From the NCBI GenBank assembly GCA_050290225.1, contig JBNKHG010000036.1:62001-126000 (forward strand): DNA of 64,000 nucleotides, given 5' to 3'. Positions within the stretch are counted from its first letter, which is position 1, and each line of letters begins with the position of its first letter. This document shows positions 43,352 to 52,929 of the stretch, piece by piece. The notes under the pieces were generated by a model that searched no databases, had not been told where the DNA came from, and was given only the letters and a program-made list of their open reading frames with translations. Source of the DNA: JBNKHG01 sp050290225. GTDB taxonomy: Bacteria > Pseudomonadota > Gammaproteobacteria > Pseudomonadales > Cellvibrionaceae. The position numbers and the translations under genes are program-made.

Positions 43352-43579
43352 GTGGATACCCCTCATATTAATACAGTTCTGACAGGGCAGCAATGCTACG
43401 CATTGGCCGCTTGCATCCCCGCCCTAGAAGAAACAGGATTTTTCGCGATCTTTGGTAATGATGGTTTACTGACAATAGACAAGGGGAGAGCCGTATCCAC
43501 GGGCATCTCAAACAGATATTCGTGGATTGGACATTTGGCGGAAAAACATTTTTCTTGGCAATTCCGCTCTACAGACTAA
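43352..43579 (+). CDS. Small hypothetical protein, 75 aa, doubtful
   Basis: Open frame with GTG start at 43352, preceded by GGAG at short spacing. The product has no recognised domain or signal peptide; it contains FFAIFGNDGLLTIDKGRAVS. It lies downstream of the IS scar and ends 13 bases before the convergent cytochrome gene. It could be a remnant or a chance frame; length and isolation give weak support. Confidence 0.3.
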   Translation: MDTPHINTVLTGQQCYALAACIPALEETGFFAIFGNDGLLTIDKGRAVSTGISNRYSWIGHLAEKHFSWQFRSTD

Positions 43580-43591
43580 CGAGGCCGGGTG

Positions 43592-44173
43592 TTATAAAAG
43601 CATACGCCGGAGGGTACTGTCCCGCCTGATATAATGGTGGTAGAGCGCCGCGCCCGCATGAATTAGGATAAGCATCCACAATACCAGCTCCCCACCTATC
43701 TCGCGGTGAAAAAAACGCATGGGTTTTCGGATGTCTTCTTTCCAATCCAGGCCGACATCTGAAATAAGCCACTGACCGAGCGTGGTGTCACCAATATTAG
43801 GAATAGTGAAAAGCCAGAAAAAATCCGTTGAATTCTTTGCATACAAATAACCTGAAACAGGCATGGCAACCATAAAGAAATACAGCAAATAATGTACCAG
43901 CTTGGCACTGAAATGCTCCCATTTTGATCCCGGTAGTGCATCCGGATTGGGGCCGCGCGTCCGCCAGATAATGCGCAGGATGACGAAAGCAATCAGCGAG
44001 ATGCCAATAGAGTGATGCAAGTAAAGGGAGGGCAATCCCTCCGGCGCACCTTTCTCCGTAAACCAAAGCTTATAGTAGATTGTGATATATTCGAGAAGGA
44101 AAAGTATCGCGATCGACCAGTGCAGCCACACTGCAATGGCTCCGTATTTTTTTGATGTGTTATTGAGCGTCAT
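43592..44173 (-). CDS. Cytochrome b561-type membrane protein
   Basis: 193 residues with four transmembrane helices and conserved heme-ligand histidines: AVWLHWSIAI in TM1, LYLHHSIGISLI in TM2, and ILIHAGAALYHHYIRRD in TM4. The C-terminal HHYIRRD.TLRRML is a hallmark of the bacterial CybB-like cytochrome b561 group, which transfers electrons from quinol and has been linked to superoxide oxidation in E. coli CybB. It lies 34 bases downstream of a second, related gene, so the pair is probably cotranscribed. It is distinct from the neighbour in sequence but shares the same motifs, suggesting an old duplication. Electron partner unknown. Confidence 0.92.
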   Translation of the reverse strand: MTLNNTSKKYGAIAVWLHWSIAILFLLEYITIYYKLWFTEKGAPEGLPSLYLHHSIGISLIAFVILRIIWRTRGPNPDALPGSKWEHFSAKLVHYLLYFFMVAMPVSGYLYAKNSTDFFWLFTIPNIGDTTLGQWLISDVGLDWKEDIRKPMRFFHREIGGELVLWMLILIHAGAALYHHYIRRDSTLRRMLL

Positions 44174-44207
44174 TCTTATTACCCTGTAACTGGCTTATTA
44201 ACCCGGC

Positions 44208-44813
44208 TCAACAATCACCAGATTGGTTCCTACTCATAGCAGGTCTTTCCATTCCTAAAGAGGCAGATCTTGGCAACATTCGCACCAGGGTGTTGTCGCG
44301 GCGGATATAATGGTGTACCAAGGCGGCGATAGCGTGGATGCCAATGACGAAATAGCCCAGAGTACCGACCGTTTCATGAATCTCTTCCATGGTGTCTGCC
44401 AGGCCTTCGTTCTTCTCTGTCAGCATCGGCAACTCCAGGCCAAAAAAAGGTGCAGCTTCCCCTTCCGCACTTAAAATCAGCCAGCCAACAATCGGCATTC
44501 CCAACATAAACGCATACAGAAGCCAGTGAAATCCCTTGGTGATCAATTGCTGCCATTTTGGCAAGGGGGGGATAATCCGGGGAGCCGGGGTGAGTATCCG
44601 ACCAACGACTCGAAGCCACACCAACAGAAACACGGAAAGCCCCAACATGAAGTGCCAGGTCTTCAAGGCCTCCCGTGGATCGCTGCCTTTGGGGTAAACT
44701 TCCCTCAGTTCAATGCAGGCATAAACAGAGACCAACAGCAACAGCATCAGCCAATGGAGCGTGATGGAAAAAGGACTATAACGGCCATTCGCAGTATCGG
44801 TACGAAGCTTCAT
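44208..44813 (-). CDS. Cytochrome b561-type membrane protein, tandem paralogue
   Basis: 201 residues. Four transmembrane helices with heme histidines in SITLHWLMLLLL (TM1), LKTWHFMLGLSV (TM2), and IGIHAIAALVHHYIRRDNTL (TM4), the same HHYIRRD.TL motif as the next gene. It is the first gene of a two-gene minus-strand unit. Divergent from the PepSY-reductase fusion across a 410-base spacer that contains a hairpin. Placement next to a flavin/Fe-S reductase suggests a role in membrane electron transfer, but no specific partner can be named. Confidence 0.92.
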   Translation of the reverse strand: MKLRTDTANGRYSPFSITLHWLMLLLLVSVYACIELREVYPKGSDPREALKTWHFMLGLSVFLLVWLRVVGRILTPAPRIIPPLPKWQQLITKGFHWLLYAFMLGMPIVGWLILSAEGEAAPFFGLELPMLTEKNEGLADTMEEIHETVGTLGYFVIGIHAIAALVHHYIRRDNTLVRMLPRSASLGMERPAMSRNQSGDC

Positions 44814-44987
44814 GTGTGTTCCTTTTATTGACTAATTTCACGTCGATTCAATACAAATATTTGGCTTCCCGTACCTCAACTCAGTGATGGCGGGTGAAAC
44901 CTCTTGTTGTCGGATTAATAGCCACAGCGTTTCCTACCCAAACCACTTTACGGGGCCAGCTTAGGGTGACGCTGTGAATCCGATCTA

Positions 44988-45036
44988 CAATTTATAAAAG
45001 GTGTGCAGACTACATTGTCACTTTTGGGATAAATTG
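44988..45036. promoter_or_regulatory. Inverted repeat in divergent cytochrome / reductase spacer
   Basis: CAATTTATAAAAG (from 44988) and CTTTTGGGATAAATTG (to 45036) form a bulged stem: CAATTTAT/ATAAATTG plus AAAAG/CTTTT. It sits mid-way in the 413-base gap (44814-45226) between divergent genes. It is a candidate operator; otherwise no gene is seen in the gap. Confidence 0.45.
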
Positions 45037-45226
45037 AGAATACGCCAATCGACCTAGCGAGCCGTCACATTCGATACCCCTCCCCTACGCTATGGCATAT
45101 GTCTAAAGTCGGATGACCTCAATCAGGCAGGCCCTATAATCTAATTAAAGTCGGCCCTAACGCTTGAAAGCCATAAAAATCCAGTTCCGAAAATCCGCCA
45201 GGGAAATTATAAGGGTAAACGCCTGT

Positions 45227-47272
45227 ATGAGTTCTGAATTTCGATACCGTAAGCAATTGCTCTGGTTACACACCTGGACAGGTCTGACACTTGCTCTGGT
45301 TGTCCTCATGTTTGCTGTTACGGGTGCAGGCCTTGCCATACGCCCAACCCTAGACAACATTGTCAATAGCGACTTACACACTGTCCCTCCCTGCGCAACC
45401 CCTTTGCCACTTGACGCCCTTGCCACCAGGGCCCGATCAGTTCACCCCGAAGGTGAGCTCAGGAGTATAGAAGTAAAGCGGGGCGACGTCGCGTCGGTCG
45501 CGATCCAGTTTTCCGATAATGATTATGTTTACACAGACCCCTGCTCTGCCGATATTCTCGGTATTCAGAATGAATATGGGGGGTTCTTCGGCACACTGGA
45601 TTGGTTGCACCGCTTTCGATTCATGAATCCGGCAACAGGACGAAATATCGCCGGATGGATGTCCCTAGGTTACTGTGCTGTCCTGATCGTCGGTGGCCTG
45701 TTTCTTTGGTGGCCGCGCTCACGGGCGGCGATAAAGAGTGCTTTCAAATTCAATTCACGACTGCCCGGGACTGCTAGAACTCTGAGCCTTCACAAAATCG
45801 TTGGTCTGTACACGAGTCTGGTGCTGTTGATGATCACAATAACAGCGCTGCCTATCTCATTCGGGCCGATCAAAAACCTGATTTACGACGCAACGGGATA
45901 TGTCAAACCGGACAAACCCCTTTCTCATATTCAGCCCGGTGTGGACCCGCTGTCCATGGAAGCTGCCTGGCAGAAAACCCAAACACTGTTCCCCGAACTG
46001 GAATGGGTGTCGCTGGAATATCCCGAGGGACCGAGGAAAGCCCTGGAAGTCAAAATCCGTGAACAAGGCGCTCCCCATGAAAATGCAAGGTCCTACCTCT
46101 ATCTGGATGCCTATTCAGGCGCCGTGCTCGACAAACGGCTCTATGGATCCGATATGGGGCTGGGGCGCAAAATCTATTTGTATTGCATCGCCTTGCACGC
46201 AGCGCTGGTGGGCGGCTTACCTTACCAATTGTTGTTACTTGTGGCTGCGCTTTCCCTGCCGGTACAGGTTTATTCCGGCATCAGCCCGTATTTAAGGCGT
46301 AAATTTCGCGCAACGGTGAAGACCACCATGTCTCTTGAAGTCGTTCGGAAAACGGTCGAGGCAATGGATATCTGCAGTTTCGAATTCGCCGATCCCCGGG
46401 GAAAGGCACTACCCGCATTCAGTGCAGGCTCCCATATCGACGTACATCTCGACAACGGAATCACCCGACAGTACTCACTATGCAATGATCCCGGAGAGAC
46501 CCATCGCTACGTCATCGGAGTGCTTCGGAACGAGTGCTCGCGAGGCGGCTCGACCTATCTGCATGACCAGGTGAATGTCGGGGATGTCGTCCGCGTCAGC
46601 ATGCCCAAAAATCATTTCCCCCTCATACACGGGGCAAAGCGATCGTTGCTGATCGCCGGAGGCATAGGTATCACCCCGATATTATGCATGGCAGAGCGAC
46701 TTTCTAACATCGGGATGGAATTCACACTCCATTATTGTATACGCTCACTCGAACGTGCCGCCTTCAAGGAGAGGATAAAGATGTCGGCGTTTGCCGACCG
46801 AGTCCAGTTTCATGTCAGTGAAAACGAGGGAAGGCTGGACATCGCGGCACTGCTCCAGTCCTGCGATTGCGAAACACATCTCTATGTCTGCGGACCAAAC
46901 AGGTTTATGGACGCCGTGCTTGACACAGCTAAAACAGCGGGGTGGCCCGACTCACAGGTGCATCGGGAATATTTCGCTGCCGGAGAATACGATACCGGCA
47001 ACAACGTGGCCTTCGATGTCAGGATTGCCAGTAGCGGACGCGTTATCCATGTCCCCGAAGATAAATCCGTCGTAGCGGCGTTATCAACGTGTGGTATTGA
47101 GATACCGATCTCCTGTTCCGAGGGCGTGTGCGGATCCTGCCTGACTCGGGTTATTGAAGGCGAGGTTGAACATCGGGATGTAATCCTGAGTGCAGAAGAA
47201 CGCGCCAGGAATGACCAGTTTACCCCTTGCTGCTCTCGGGCACGCAGCCCGATGCTGGTGCTTGATCTCTAG
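45227..47272 (+). CDS. PepSY-TM / flavin-NAD / 2Fe-2S reductase fusion
   Basis: About 681 residues from ATG 45227 (MSSEFRYRKQLLWLHTWTGL); a TTG start at 45164 would add 21 basic residues. The first ~370 residues are a PepSY-associated membrane protein with four helices and histidines in LHTWTGL, LDWLHRFRF, LHKIVGLY and IALHAALVGG, as in ferric-siderophore reductases. From about 375 on comes a phthalate-dioxygenase-reductase/VanB-like module: FAD region HLDNGITRQYSLCNDPGE, NAD region LLIAGGIGITPILCMAERL, and a C-terminal plant-type 2Fe-2S domain with CSEGVCGSC and a final Cys pair FTPCCSR. The fusion could carry electrons from NAD(P)H through FAD and Fe-S to membrane heme. Its place near a siderophore-type receptor suggests ferric reduction, by inference. 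Confidence 0.9.
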   Translation: MSSEFRYRKQLLWLHTWTGLTLALVVLMFAVTGAGLAIRPTLDNIVNSDLHTVPPCATPLPLDALATRARSVHPEGELRSIEVKRGDVASVAIQFSDNDYVYTDPCSADILGIQNEYGGFFGTLDWLHRFRFMNPATGRNIAGWMSLGYCAVLIVGGLFLWWPRSRAAIKSAFKFNSRLPGTARTLSLHKIVGLYTSLVLLMITITALPISFGPIKNLIYDATGYVKPDKPLSHIQPGVDPLSMEAAWQKTQTLFPELEWVSLEYPEGPRKALEVKIREQGAPHENARSYLYLDAYSGAVLDKRLYGSDMGLGRKIYLYCIALHAALVGGLPYQLLLLVAALSLPVQVYSGISPYLRRKFRATVKTTMSLEVVRKTVEAMDICSFEFADPRGKALPAFSAGSHIDVHLDNGITRQYSLCNDPGETHRYVIGVLRNECSRGGSTYLHDQVNVGDVVRVSMPKNHFPLIHGAKRSLLIAGGIGITPILCMAERLSNIGMEFTLHYCIRSLERAAFKERIKMSAFADRVQFHVSENEGRLDIAALLQSCDCETHLYVCGPNRFMDAVLDTAKTAGWPDSQVHREYFAAGEYDTGNNVAFDVRIASSGRVIHVPEDKSVVAALSTCGIEIPISCSEGVCGSCLTRVIEGEVEHRDVILSAEERARNDQFTPCCSRARSPMLVLDL

Positions 47273-47278
47273 ACATGC

Positions 47279-47375
47279 GGCCACGCTTGTGGCCTACCTC
47301 GGTGCGTAATCCACGATACCGGGAGATAGACCCCTGCTGCAAATTACCACTGAGCCTGACTACTCCTGTGTCAGG
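47279..47375. other. Hairpins between convergent genes
   Basis: GGCCAC/GTGGCC (47279-47284 and 47289-47294) and CCTGAC/GTCAGG (47355-47360 and 47370-47375) lie between the stop codons of the reductase fusion and the porin. Neither has a long T-run, so they are weak terminator candidates. Confidence 0.4.
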
Positions 47376-47384
47376 CCATGATGT

Positions 47385-48644
47385 CTAGAGAGATACCTCG
47401 AATCGCAGCATAAACACGCGGGCATGATCCAATGCCAGATCTGCACCGGGGTTGATCACAAGCTGATAATCAGGTTGTAGTACCAACCAGGAAGTCAATT
47501 GGGCACGATAGGTCAGTTCAATAGTCACCTCCGCCGCGTCAATTGGCGTGCCCAATGTCTCCATGCGCTCGTGGAAATGGTCGCTGATCCGGGCGTTGGC
47601 AATGGCCAGACCCAACTGGTCCCGATCCCGTCCCGGTAAAAAACCGGTGTAAACCAACCCTGCACCAAAATAACTATCAAGTTGATTGATCCGATCATCG
47701 GCAACGCCGTAACGCAAGAAACCGCTCAACCCCTGCTCCGGATCATCGCGCTCATTGACCAGATCTGACTCAGCCAATAGGTAAAAGCCGCGGTTTTTAC
47801 GGGGCGAAATTCCGAGGCCGGCGGCGTCTTCTTCGGTAGACGACGTATAGCGCCACGTACCTAAAGCGAATTTGCGATAGAATGCTCCATCGCTCGGGGT
47901 TGGTTCGTACACGTAACCGGCTTCGCCGGCCAACAACAGCCCATCGTCGCCACCCAGCTCGATTCGGGTACCATGAGAGTTATTCGGGTCTCCTGCAACC
48001 CCATCGAGTGCTGCCGCTTGGAGGTAAAAGTGGTCCCAGAATACTACCTGCCCCCGGAGTGATAGAGAGGTTGTTGGAAAAATCGAGGGCCCGTTTTCTC
48101 CCGTCTGGGCAATTTCTGCGCCAATGCCGAAAGAGCTATTGATGAACAATTGCGATGTGGCGGCCACATCGAATTCGGAATTGAAATCATACAGTCCTGC
48201 CTTCAGAGACAAACCTTTACTTGGCCAGGTCTGTTCATACCATAACTCGTAGATTTTCCAAGTATCAGGCGCGTCGATGTTACTCACCACTTGGAGGTCT
48301 CCGGCGTATTGGCTCGGGCTGCCTCCGGAATTACCCAGAGCCTGGATAAAGAGCATCCCATCGTCGACACCAAGTAACGTTTCCAAATTGGCCTCCAACG
48401 TTAAGTCAGTATTATCCAGGTAGGTGCCGCCACTCATAGCGCCGCCACTTACTCTGGCCAACTCGCCGGTATACACAAGACCAAGTTTTAATCCGCGAGC
48501 AGTGAGGGCTTCAATATGGGCTCCCAGCCCCGTGAAAGGGAAGTCCCGATGCGGTATATCTTCTTCGCCGGTTTCCGATAACGCCGCTTCGGAAAGTGTC
48601 GCGGATACCAGTACAAGCCCCAAAAACATCGGGCGCCACCCCAT
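47385..48644 (-). CDS. OprB-family carbohydrate-selective porin-like protein
   Basis: About 419 residues from ATG 48644 (MGWRPMFLGLVLVSATLSEA), which starts a signal peptide. An in-frame extension to 48776 adds 44 basic residues and is thought less likely, although no strong ribosome site marks either start. The barrel shows OprB-like features: LGLVYTGELARVSGG near the start, IYELWYEQTWPSKGLSLKAG, FNSEFDVAATSQLFINSSFG, and a C-terminal half rich in YLLAESDL, LGLAIANARIS and ELTYRAQLTSWLVLQPDYQL. It ends in an aromatic-poor VSL. Such outer-membrane porins pass sugars or other small solutes. It is convergent with the reductase fusion and divergent from the siderophore-type receptor. Confidence 0.85.
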   Translation of the reverse strand: MGWRPMFLGLVLVSATLSEAALSETGEEDIPHRDFPFTGLGAHIEALTARGLKLGLVYTGELARVSGGAMSGGTYLDNTDLTLEANLETLLGVDDGMLFIQALGNSGGSPSQYAGDLQVVSNIDAPDTWKIYELWYEQTWPSKGLSLKAGLYDFNSEFDVAATSQLFINSSFGIGAEIAQTGENGPSIFPTTSLSLRGQVVFWDHFYLQAAALDGVAGDPNNSHGTRIELGGDDGLLLAGEAGYVYEPTPSDGAFYRKFALGTWRYTSSTEEDAAGLGISPRKNRGFYLLAESDLVNERDDPEQGLSGFLRYGVADDRINQLDSYFGAGLVYTGFLPGRDRDQLGLAIANARISDHFHERMETLGTPIDAAEVTIELTYRAQLTSWLVLQPDYQLVINPGADLALDHARVFMLRFEVSL

Positions 48645-49083
48645 TCGTACCAGGGAGCTATCTTCAAAGTGATGTTTCGAAAATTCAGTGAAAAATTGTC
48701 GTTTAACAGTCAAGTGGTAATCTCCGCGTCGAAAATGAGAAGAGACAGGATGTCTAAAACGCCGGAGAACAGCCATAGTGCAAATGCTATAGACGATTCG
48801 TCGATTGATATATAAAAACGCTCTTTTATGATAAAAACGTATTTAAGTAGTACATCACCTTGCTCAATGGTTGCGTAAAACCCGCGCCACCAGTGCCAAT
48901 AGTACTAATGCCCTATGCAAAACAGGCTCTATTGGGCCTATAGCGGATAGTTCCATGATCCCCTGTATGAAACAATTTTTCCTAGCCCTGAGCGAGACGG
49001 AAACTCTCTCGCAACGGCAACGATAAATATCGCAGTTCACAACAACACTTATAATTAACACAGAGAGCCATGAGGACAGGAAT
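48645..49083. promoter_or_regulatory. Divergent porin / TonB receptor control region
   Basis: About 440 bases (part could encode an N-terminal extension of the porin, to 48776). ATAAAAACG occurs twice as a direct repeat (48812-48820 and 48831-48839), 19 bases apart centre to centre. I saw no convincing 19-bp Fur box before the receptor. GAGGACAGGAAT gives the receptor ribosome site. Confidence 0.45.
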
Positions 49084-51270
49084 ATGAAATTTCCGCTCCA
49101 TCACGCCATAACACCAGCCATGACCTTGCTCGCCACATCGATCCTGGCGGCATCTCCTTCGCTCGCCGAATCAGTCAATACAACCTCCGACGAATTCCTA
49201 GAAGAAGTCGTCGTAGAGGGACGCTTTATTGCCGATTCTGGTCGCAGTGGCCTGAAATCCGATGTACCACTGCGGGATGTTCCCCTGACCATCTCAGGTT
49301 ATACCAATGATTTCATGAACGCGATCGAGACAAGCCGGATCGCGGACCTATACAACTACATGGCCGGAGTACAGAAATCCGGCAATACCGGTTATGACGT
49401 TTCGATACGCGGCTTTTCTTCCAGCGCTGCTGACCGAGGTGTAATTCAGACAGACGGACTGCCAGGACTGGCTGTCAGGTTCGGTTCACCACCGACCATC
49501 AACTCTGAACGCATCGAAGTGGTCAAAGGTCCCGCCGCAGTGCTCTATGGCCAGATCCAACCTGGTGGATTTATCAATGTCATTACCAAAAAGCCCCAGG
49601 AAGAACGTAAGACCGAAGTCAAATTTCGAGCTGACGGCACTTATGGATCCAACACCGACTTAAGTGAGACTTCGGGAGCCACTGTGTCGCTGGACACTAC
49701 AGGAGCAATCGACAGTGGAAACAAATTTCTCTATCGCCTCGTTGCTGAGTACGAAGATAGAGACACCTTCCGGGATAACAGTTACTCGGAAAGCCGATAC
49801 ATTGTGCCATCTTTGACCTGGAACATAACTGACCGAACACAAGCAACCTTTTTCGCCGAATACCGCGATGAAGATCACGCTCTCGACGATAATCTGGTGG
49901 CCTACAACAATGATATAGATAATGTCGCGGAACTGACGACACGTTACCAGGAACCTGATGACGAACAGCCCGAAACCGGCTACGCCGGTGGACTGATTTT
50001 CAGCCACGCAATCACCAACGATCTATTATGGCGCCTTAATTACCGCTATGTTTGGCACGAAGACTCCGCACGCGGTTATCAAAACCAGAGTTTCAGAAAT
50101 GCCACTACCCTAAGGCGCCGGGATCGAAATCAGTACAATGAGCGCACCTACAACTTTGTCGATACAAATTTAAGTTGGGACACTGAAACCGGTAGCATTT
50201 CCCACAAACTAATGCTCGGTTTTAATGCCGGCACTGAGACTTCCGACTTCGAGCGCCTCAATTTTGACGGCGGCAATCCCACGCTCGATATCGATATCTA
50301 CAACCCGGTTTATAATCAAGGCGTTCCCAATGCGGATCGGCATGTCAGTACTAACGACAGAAAACGGAACTTTGACTCCTGGGCAGTATACATACAAGAC
50401 CAGATTACACTGACCAACCATTGGAAAGCTGTCGCCGCGATACGTTACGAGGAGTTTGACACCTCCGAAGACCTCTACCAACCCATTTTCCCGGTCAGGA
50501 CTTACGTCCGCACAGAAAAAGCCAACGGCGACGATGTTTCTACGATGTTCGGCGTGATTTACCAGCCGGACGATATCTGGTCCTTCTACGGCAGCTATGC
50601 CGAGTCGTTCACCCCTCCCGGCTGGGGACGAGAGGACGCCAACGGCAAACAACTTACGACTCCCGAGAAAGGCCACCAGATAGAAACCGGCGTTAAGGCA
50701 GAGATTGAAAATGTCACTGCAACTTTTTCGATTTTCTCAATCACCAAGGAAGACGTAGCTCAGGACACCGGTGTGGATTCCGCTGACGGTGACGCAATCT
50801 GGGCACTTTCGGGCGAGGAACAGAGTAATGGTATCGAATTGGAAGTGAATGCGAACATCACAGCTAACTGGCAGCTGATTTTTGCCTACTCTTATGTGGA
50901 TGCCACCGTTGAGGACGATGTGGATCCTGACAAAGTTGGTCAGACTCTACTGAATGCTCCGAAACATACAGCTAGCGTCTGGAACCGCTATCAGTTCTCC
51001 GATACCTGGGGAATCGGCATGGGGGTAAAATACGCAGACGAGCGCTATGGCTCTGCGGTCGCCGCCGATGGCAATGAAAGCGCCCGCTTGGTATTACCTG
51101 ATTATGTTCTGGTCGATGTAGGGGTTTACTACACCACAGAGGAGTTGGATGCCACACTCAAGTTCGGTAACCTGCTTGATGAAGAGTACTATGAAAGCGC
51201 GACAAGAAATACGCGTATAGTACCAGGAGCACCGGCGAACCTCACCCTGTCATTAACCAAGCGCTTCTGA
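49084..51270 (+). CDS. TonB-dependent siderophore-type receptor
   Basis: 728 residues. Signal peptide (HHAITPAMTLLATSILAASP, cleavage near LAE), TonB box EFLEEVVVEGR, plug with VPLTISGYTNDFMNAIETSR, VSIRGFSSSAADRG and INSERIEVVKGPAAVLYGQI, then PGGFINVITKKPQ. These are hallmarks of the siderophore-receptor subfamily (FhuA/FoxA/FpvA-like). There is no STN domain. The barrel ends with a terminal Phe (LTLSLTKRF). Typical ligands are ferric siderophores, but members also import other chelates such as ferric citrate. The downstream carboxylate transporters make a carboxylate or citrate chelate an attractive guess only. Confidence 0.95.
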   Translation: MKFPLHHAITPAMTLLATSILAASPSLAESVNTTSDEFLEEVVVEGRFIADSGRSGLKSDVPLRDVPLTISGYTNDFMNAIETSRIADLYNYMAGVQKSGNTGYDVSIRGFSSSAADRGVIQTDGLPGLAVRFGSPPTINSERIEVVKGPAAVLYGQIQPGGFINVITKKPQEERKTEVKFRADGTYGSNTDLSETSGATVSLDTTGAIDSGNKFLYRLVAEYEDRDTFRDNSYSESRYIVPSLTWNITDRTQATFFAEYRDEDHALDDNLVAYNNDIDNVAELTTRYQEPDDEQPETGYAGGLIFSHAITNDLLWRLNYRYVWHEDSARGYQNQSFRNATTLRRRDRNQYNERTYNFVDTNLSWDTETGSISHKLMLGFNAGTETSDFERLNFDGGNPTLDIDIYNPVYNQGVPNADRHVSTNDRKRNFDSWAVYIQDQITLTNHWKAVAAIRYEEFDTSEDLYQPIFPVRTYVRTEKANGDDVSTMFGVIYQPDDIWSFYGSYAESFTPPGWGREDANGKQLTTPEKGHQIETGVKAEIENVTATFSIFSITKEDVAQDTGVDSADGDAIWALSGEEQSNGIELEVNANITANWQLIFAYSYVDATVEDDVDPDKVGQTLLNAPKHTASVWNRYQFSDTWGIGMGVKYADERYGSAVAADGNESARLVLPDYVLVDVGVYYTTEELDATLKFGNLLDEEYYESATRNTRIVPGAPANLTLSLTKRF

Positions 51271-51378
51271 TCCACTATTCATGGGATGCTGGCCCGGACA
51301 ACAAAGTCCAGGTCAGCCATCGATGCGACCAATCTTCTCTACTACCACCAGCGGGAATATACACTTGGGGAGTTTGCC

Positions 51379-52863
51379 ATGTATATTTTTCGGCACCTCT
51401 GCGGAGTTCCTTTCGCTATGAATAGAGTTATCGGTTTGACACTGGGTGTTGCATTATTTATGTCAACCCTCGTCACAGAAGCACCGCAGGGAATGGGCGA
51501 TGATGCCTGGCTGACGGCCGGCGTCGGCATGCTGATGGCCACCTGGTGGGCGACAGAAGCGATTCCCGTACCCGTTACCTCACTGCTGCCAATCGTACTT
51601 TTTCCTCTGTTGGGCCTGAGTAGCCCAGCGGAGGCCTCCAGACCCTATGCACATCCTGTGATCTATCTACTGCTCGGCGGCTTTGTCATTGCCATGGCAC
51701 TGCAACGCTGGAATTTGCATCGACGTATTGCGCTGACGGTGCTGTCTCGGGTGGGCAATCATCCGCACGCCATTTTTGCCGGCTTCATGGGAGCGACCGC
51801 CTTTCTGTCTATGTGGATAAGCAATACCGCGACGACGATTATGATGATCCCCATTGCGCTGTCTCTATCCGCCGTTTTATCCGCAGGACAGGAAAACACT
51901 CCCGGTGAAGTCAGAAGCAATAATTTCACTCGCTGCCTGATCCTATGCATTGTGTATTCTGCGAGCATAGGTGGTCTCGGTACTCTGGTCGGTACACCGC
52001 CAAACGCCATGTTGGCGGCATTTATGTCGGAAACCTATCAAGTCGAAATCGGCTTTGCGCAATGGTTGGCGTTTGGCTTGCCCGTAGTCGTCACGTTGGT
52101 ACCATTGGCATGGTGGGTTCTCACCAAATGGGTATTTCCTTTTGGTCCCCTAGACAGCAATAGCTCCTTGGATGTCGTGAAGTCGGAGTTGGCGGTAATG
52201 GGTCCGCTAACGGTAGCCGAGAAACGAATTACCGCCGTGTTTGTCATTGTCGCTTTGGCCTGGATTGCGCGTCCGTTAATTCAGCAATTCAGTGGATTGG
52301 CAGGGCTCAACGATACAATCATTGCCATTGTCGGAGTCATTGTCTTATTCATTCTCCCGTCCGGTGACCCTGACGAGCCATATGCTCCGCTTCTGGACTG
52401 GAATACGGCAGCGGATATTCCTTGGGGAATCATCATCCTTTTCGGCGGAGGCCTGAGTCTTGCCAATCAGGTAAATCTTCATGGATTGGCGGAATGGCTG
52501 GGCGACTCGCTGGTTGTAGTTACGAGCTTCCACCTTTTTGCACTGCTGTTTTGTCTGGTAACTCTGGTTATATTTTTGACTGAATTGACCAGTAATACCG
52601 CGACAACAGCTACTCTTCTACCATTGGTAGGCAGTATCGCGGTATCAGCAAACTTTGATCCGATGCTGCTGGCTCCACCAATGGCCTTGGCGGCGAGTTG
52701 TGCCTTTATGCTACCGGTCGCGACACCGCCCAACGCCATCGCTTATGCCTCGGGTGAATTGACGATCGCAGAGATGGTTAAGGCCGGACTGTGGATCAAT
52801 ATCATCGGGATTATTGTCATCAGCCTGCTATCGTATCTCTTGATCCCCTTGTTGTTCCTTTAA
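51379..52863 (+). CDS. DASS/SLC13-family Na+:di/tricarboxylate symporter
   Basis: About 494 residues from ATG 51379, chosen because GGGGAG lies six bases upstream; a frame from 51286 would add 31 residues. About eleven membrane segments. The two internal repeats each carry the SNT motif that binds Na+ and carboxylate: MWISNTATTIMMIP and LTSNTATTATLLPL. PPNAML and TPPNAIAYASG are also typical. It imports succinate, fumarate, malate, citrate or sulfate-like anions. It follows the siderophore-type receptor by 108 bases on the same strand and converges on the TctC-LuxR fusion gene. The presence of both DASS and TTT systems points to carboxylates as major substrates here. Confidence 0.92.
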   Translation: MYIFRHLCGVPFAMNRVIGLTLGVALFMSTLVTEAPQGMGDDAWLTAGVGMLMATWWATEAIPVPVTSLLPIVLFPLLGLSSPAEASRPYAHPVIYLLLGGFVIAMALQRWNLHRRIALTVLSRVGNHPHAIFAGFMGATAFLSMWISNTATTIMMIPIALSLSAVLSAGQENTPGEVRSNNFTRCLILCIVYSASIGGLGTLVGTPPNAMLAAFMSETYQVEIGFAQWLAFGLPVVVTLVPLAWWVLTKWVFPFGPLDSNSSLDVVKSELAVMGPLTVAEKRITAVFVIVALAWIARPLIQQFSGLAGLNDTIIAIVGVIVLFILPSGDPDEPYAPLLDWNTAADIPWGIIILFGGGLSLANQVNLHGLAEWLGDSLVVVTSFHLFALLFCLVTLVIFLTELTSNTATTATLLPLVGSIAVSANFDPMLLAPPMALAASCAFMLPVATPPNAIAYASGELTIAEMVKAGLWINIIGIIVISLLSYLLIPLLFL

Positions 52864-52929
52864 TGTCTTTTTCACCGAGAAAGGAGATGGCGTTAAAAAC
52901 CGCGATGTATTGCACAATTCTTCCACCGG

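Noticed and set aside
48860..49083. Fur box before the siderophore-type receptor
   Set aside because: AT-rich stretches such as TATAATTAAC are present but no 19-bp match to the Fur consensus was seen.
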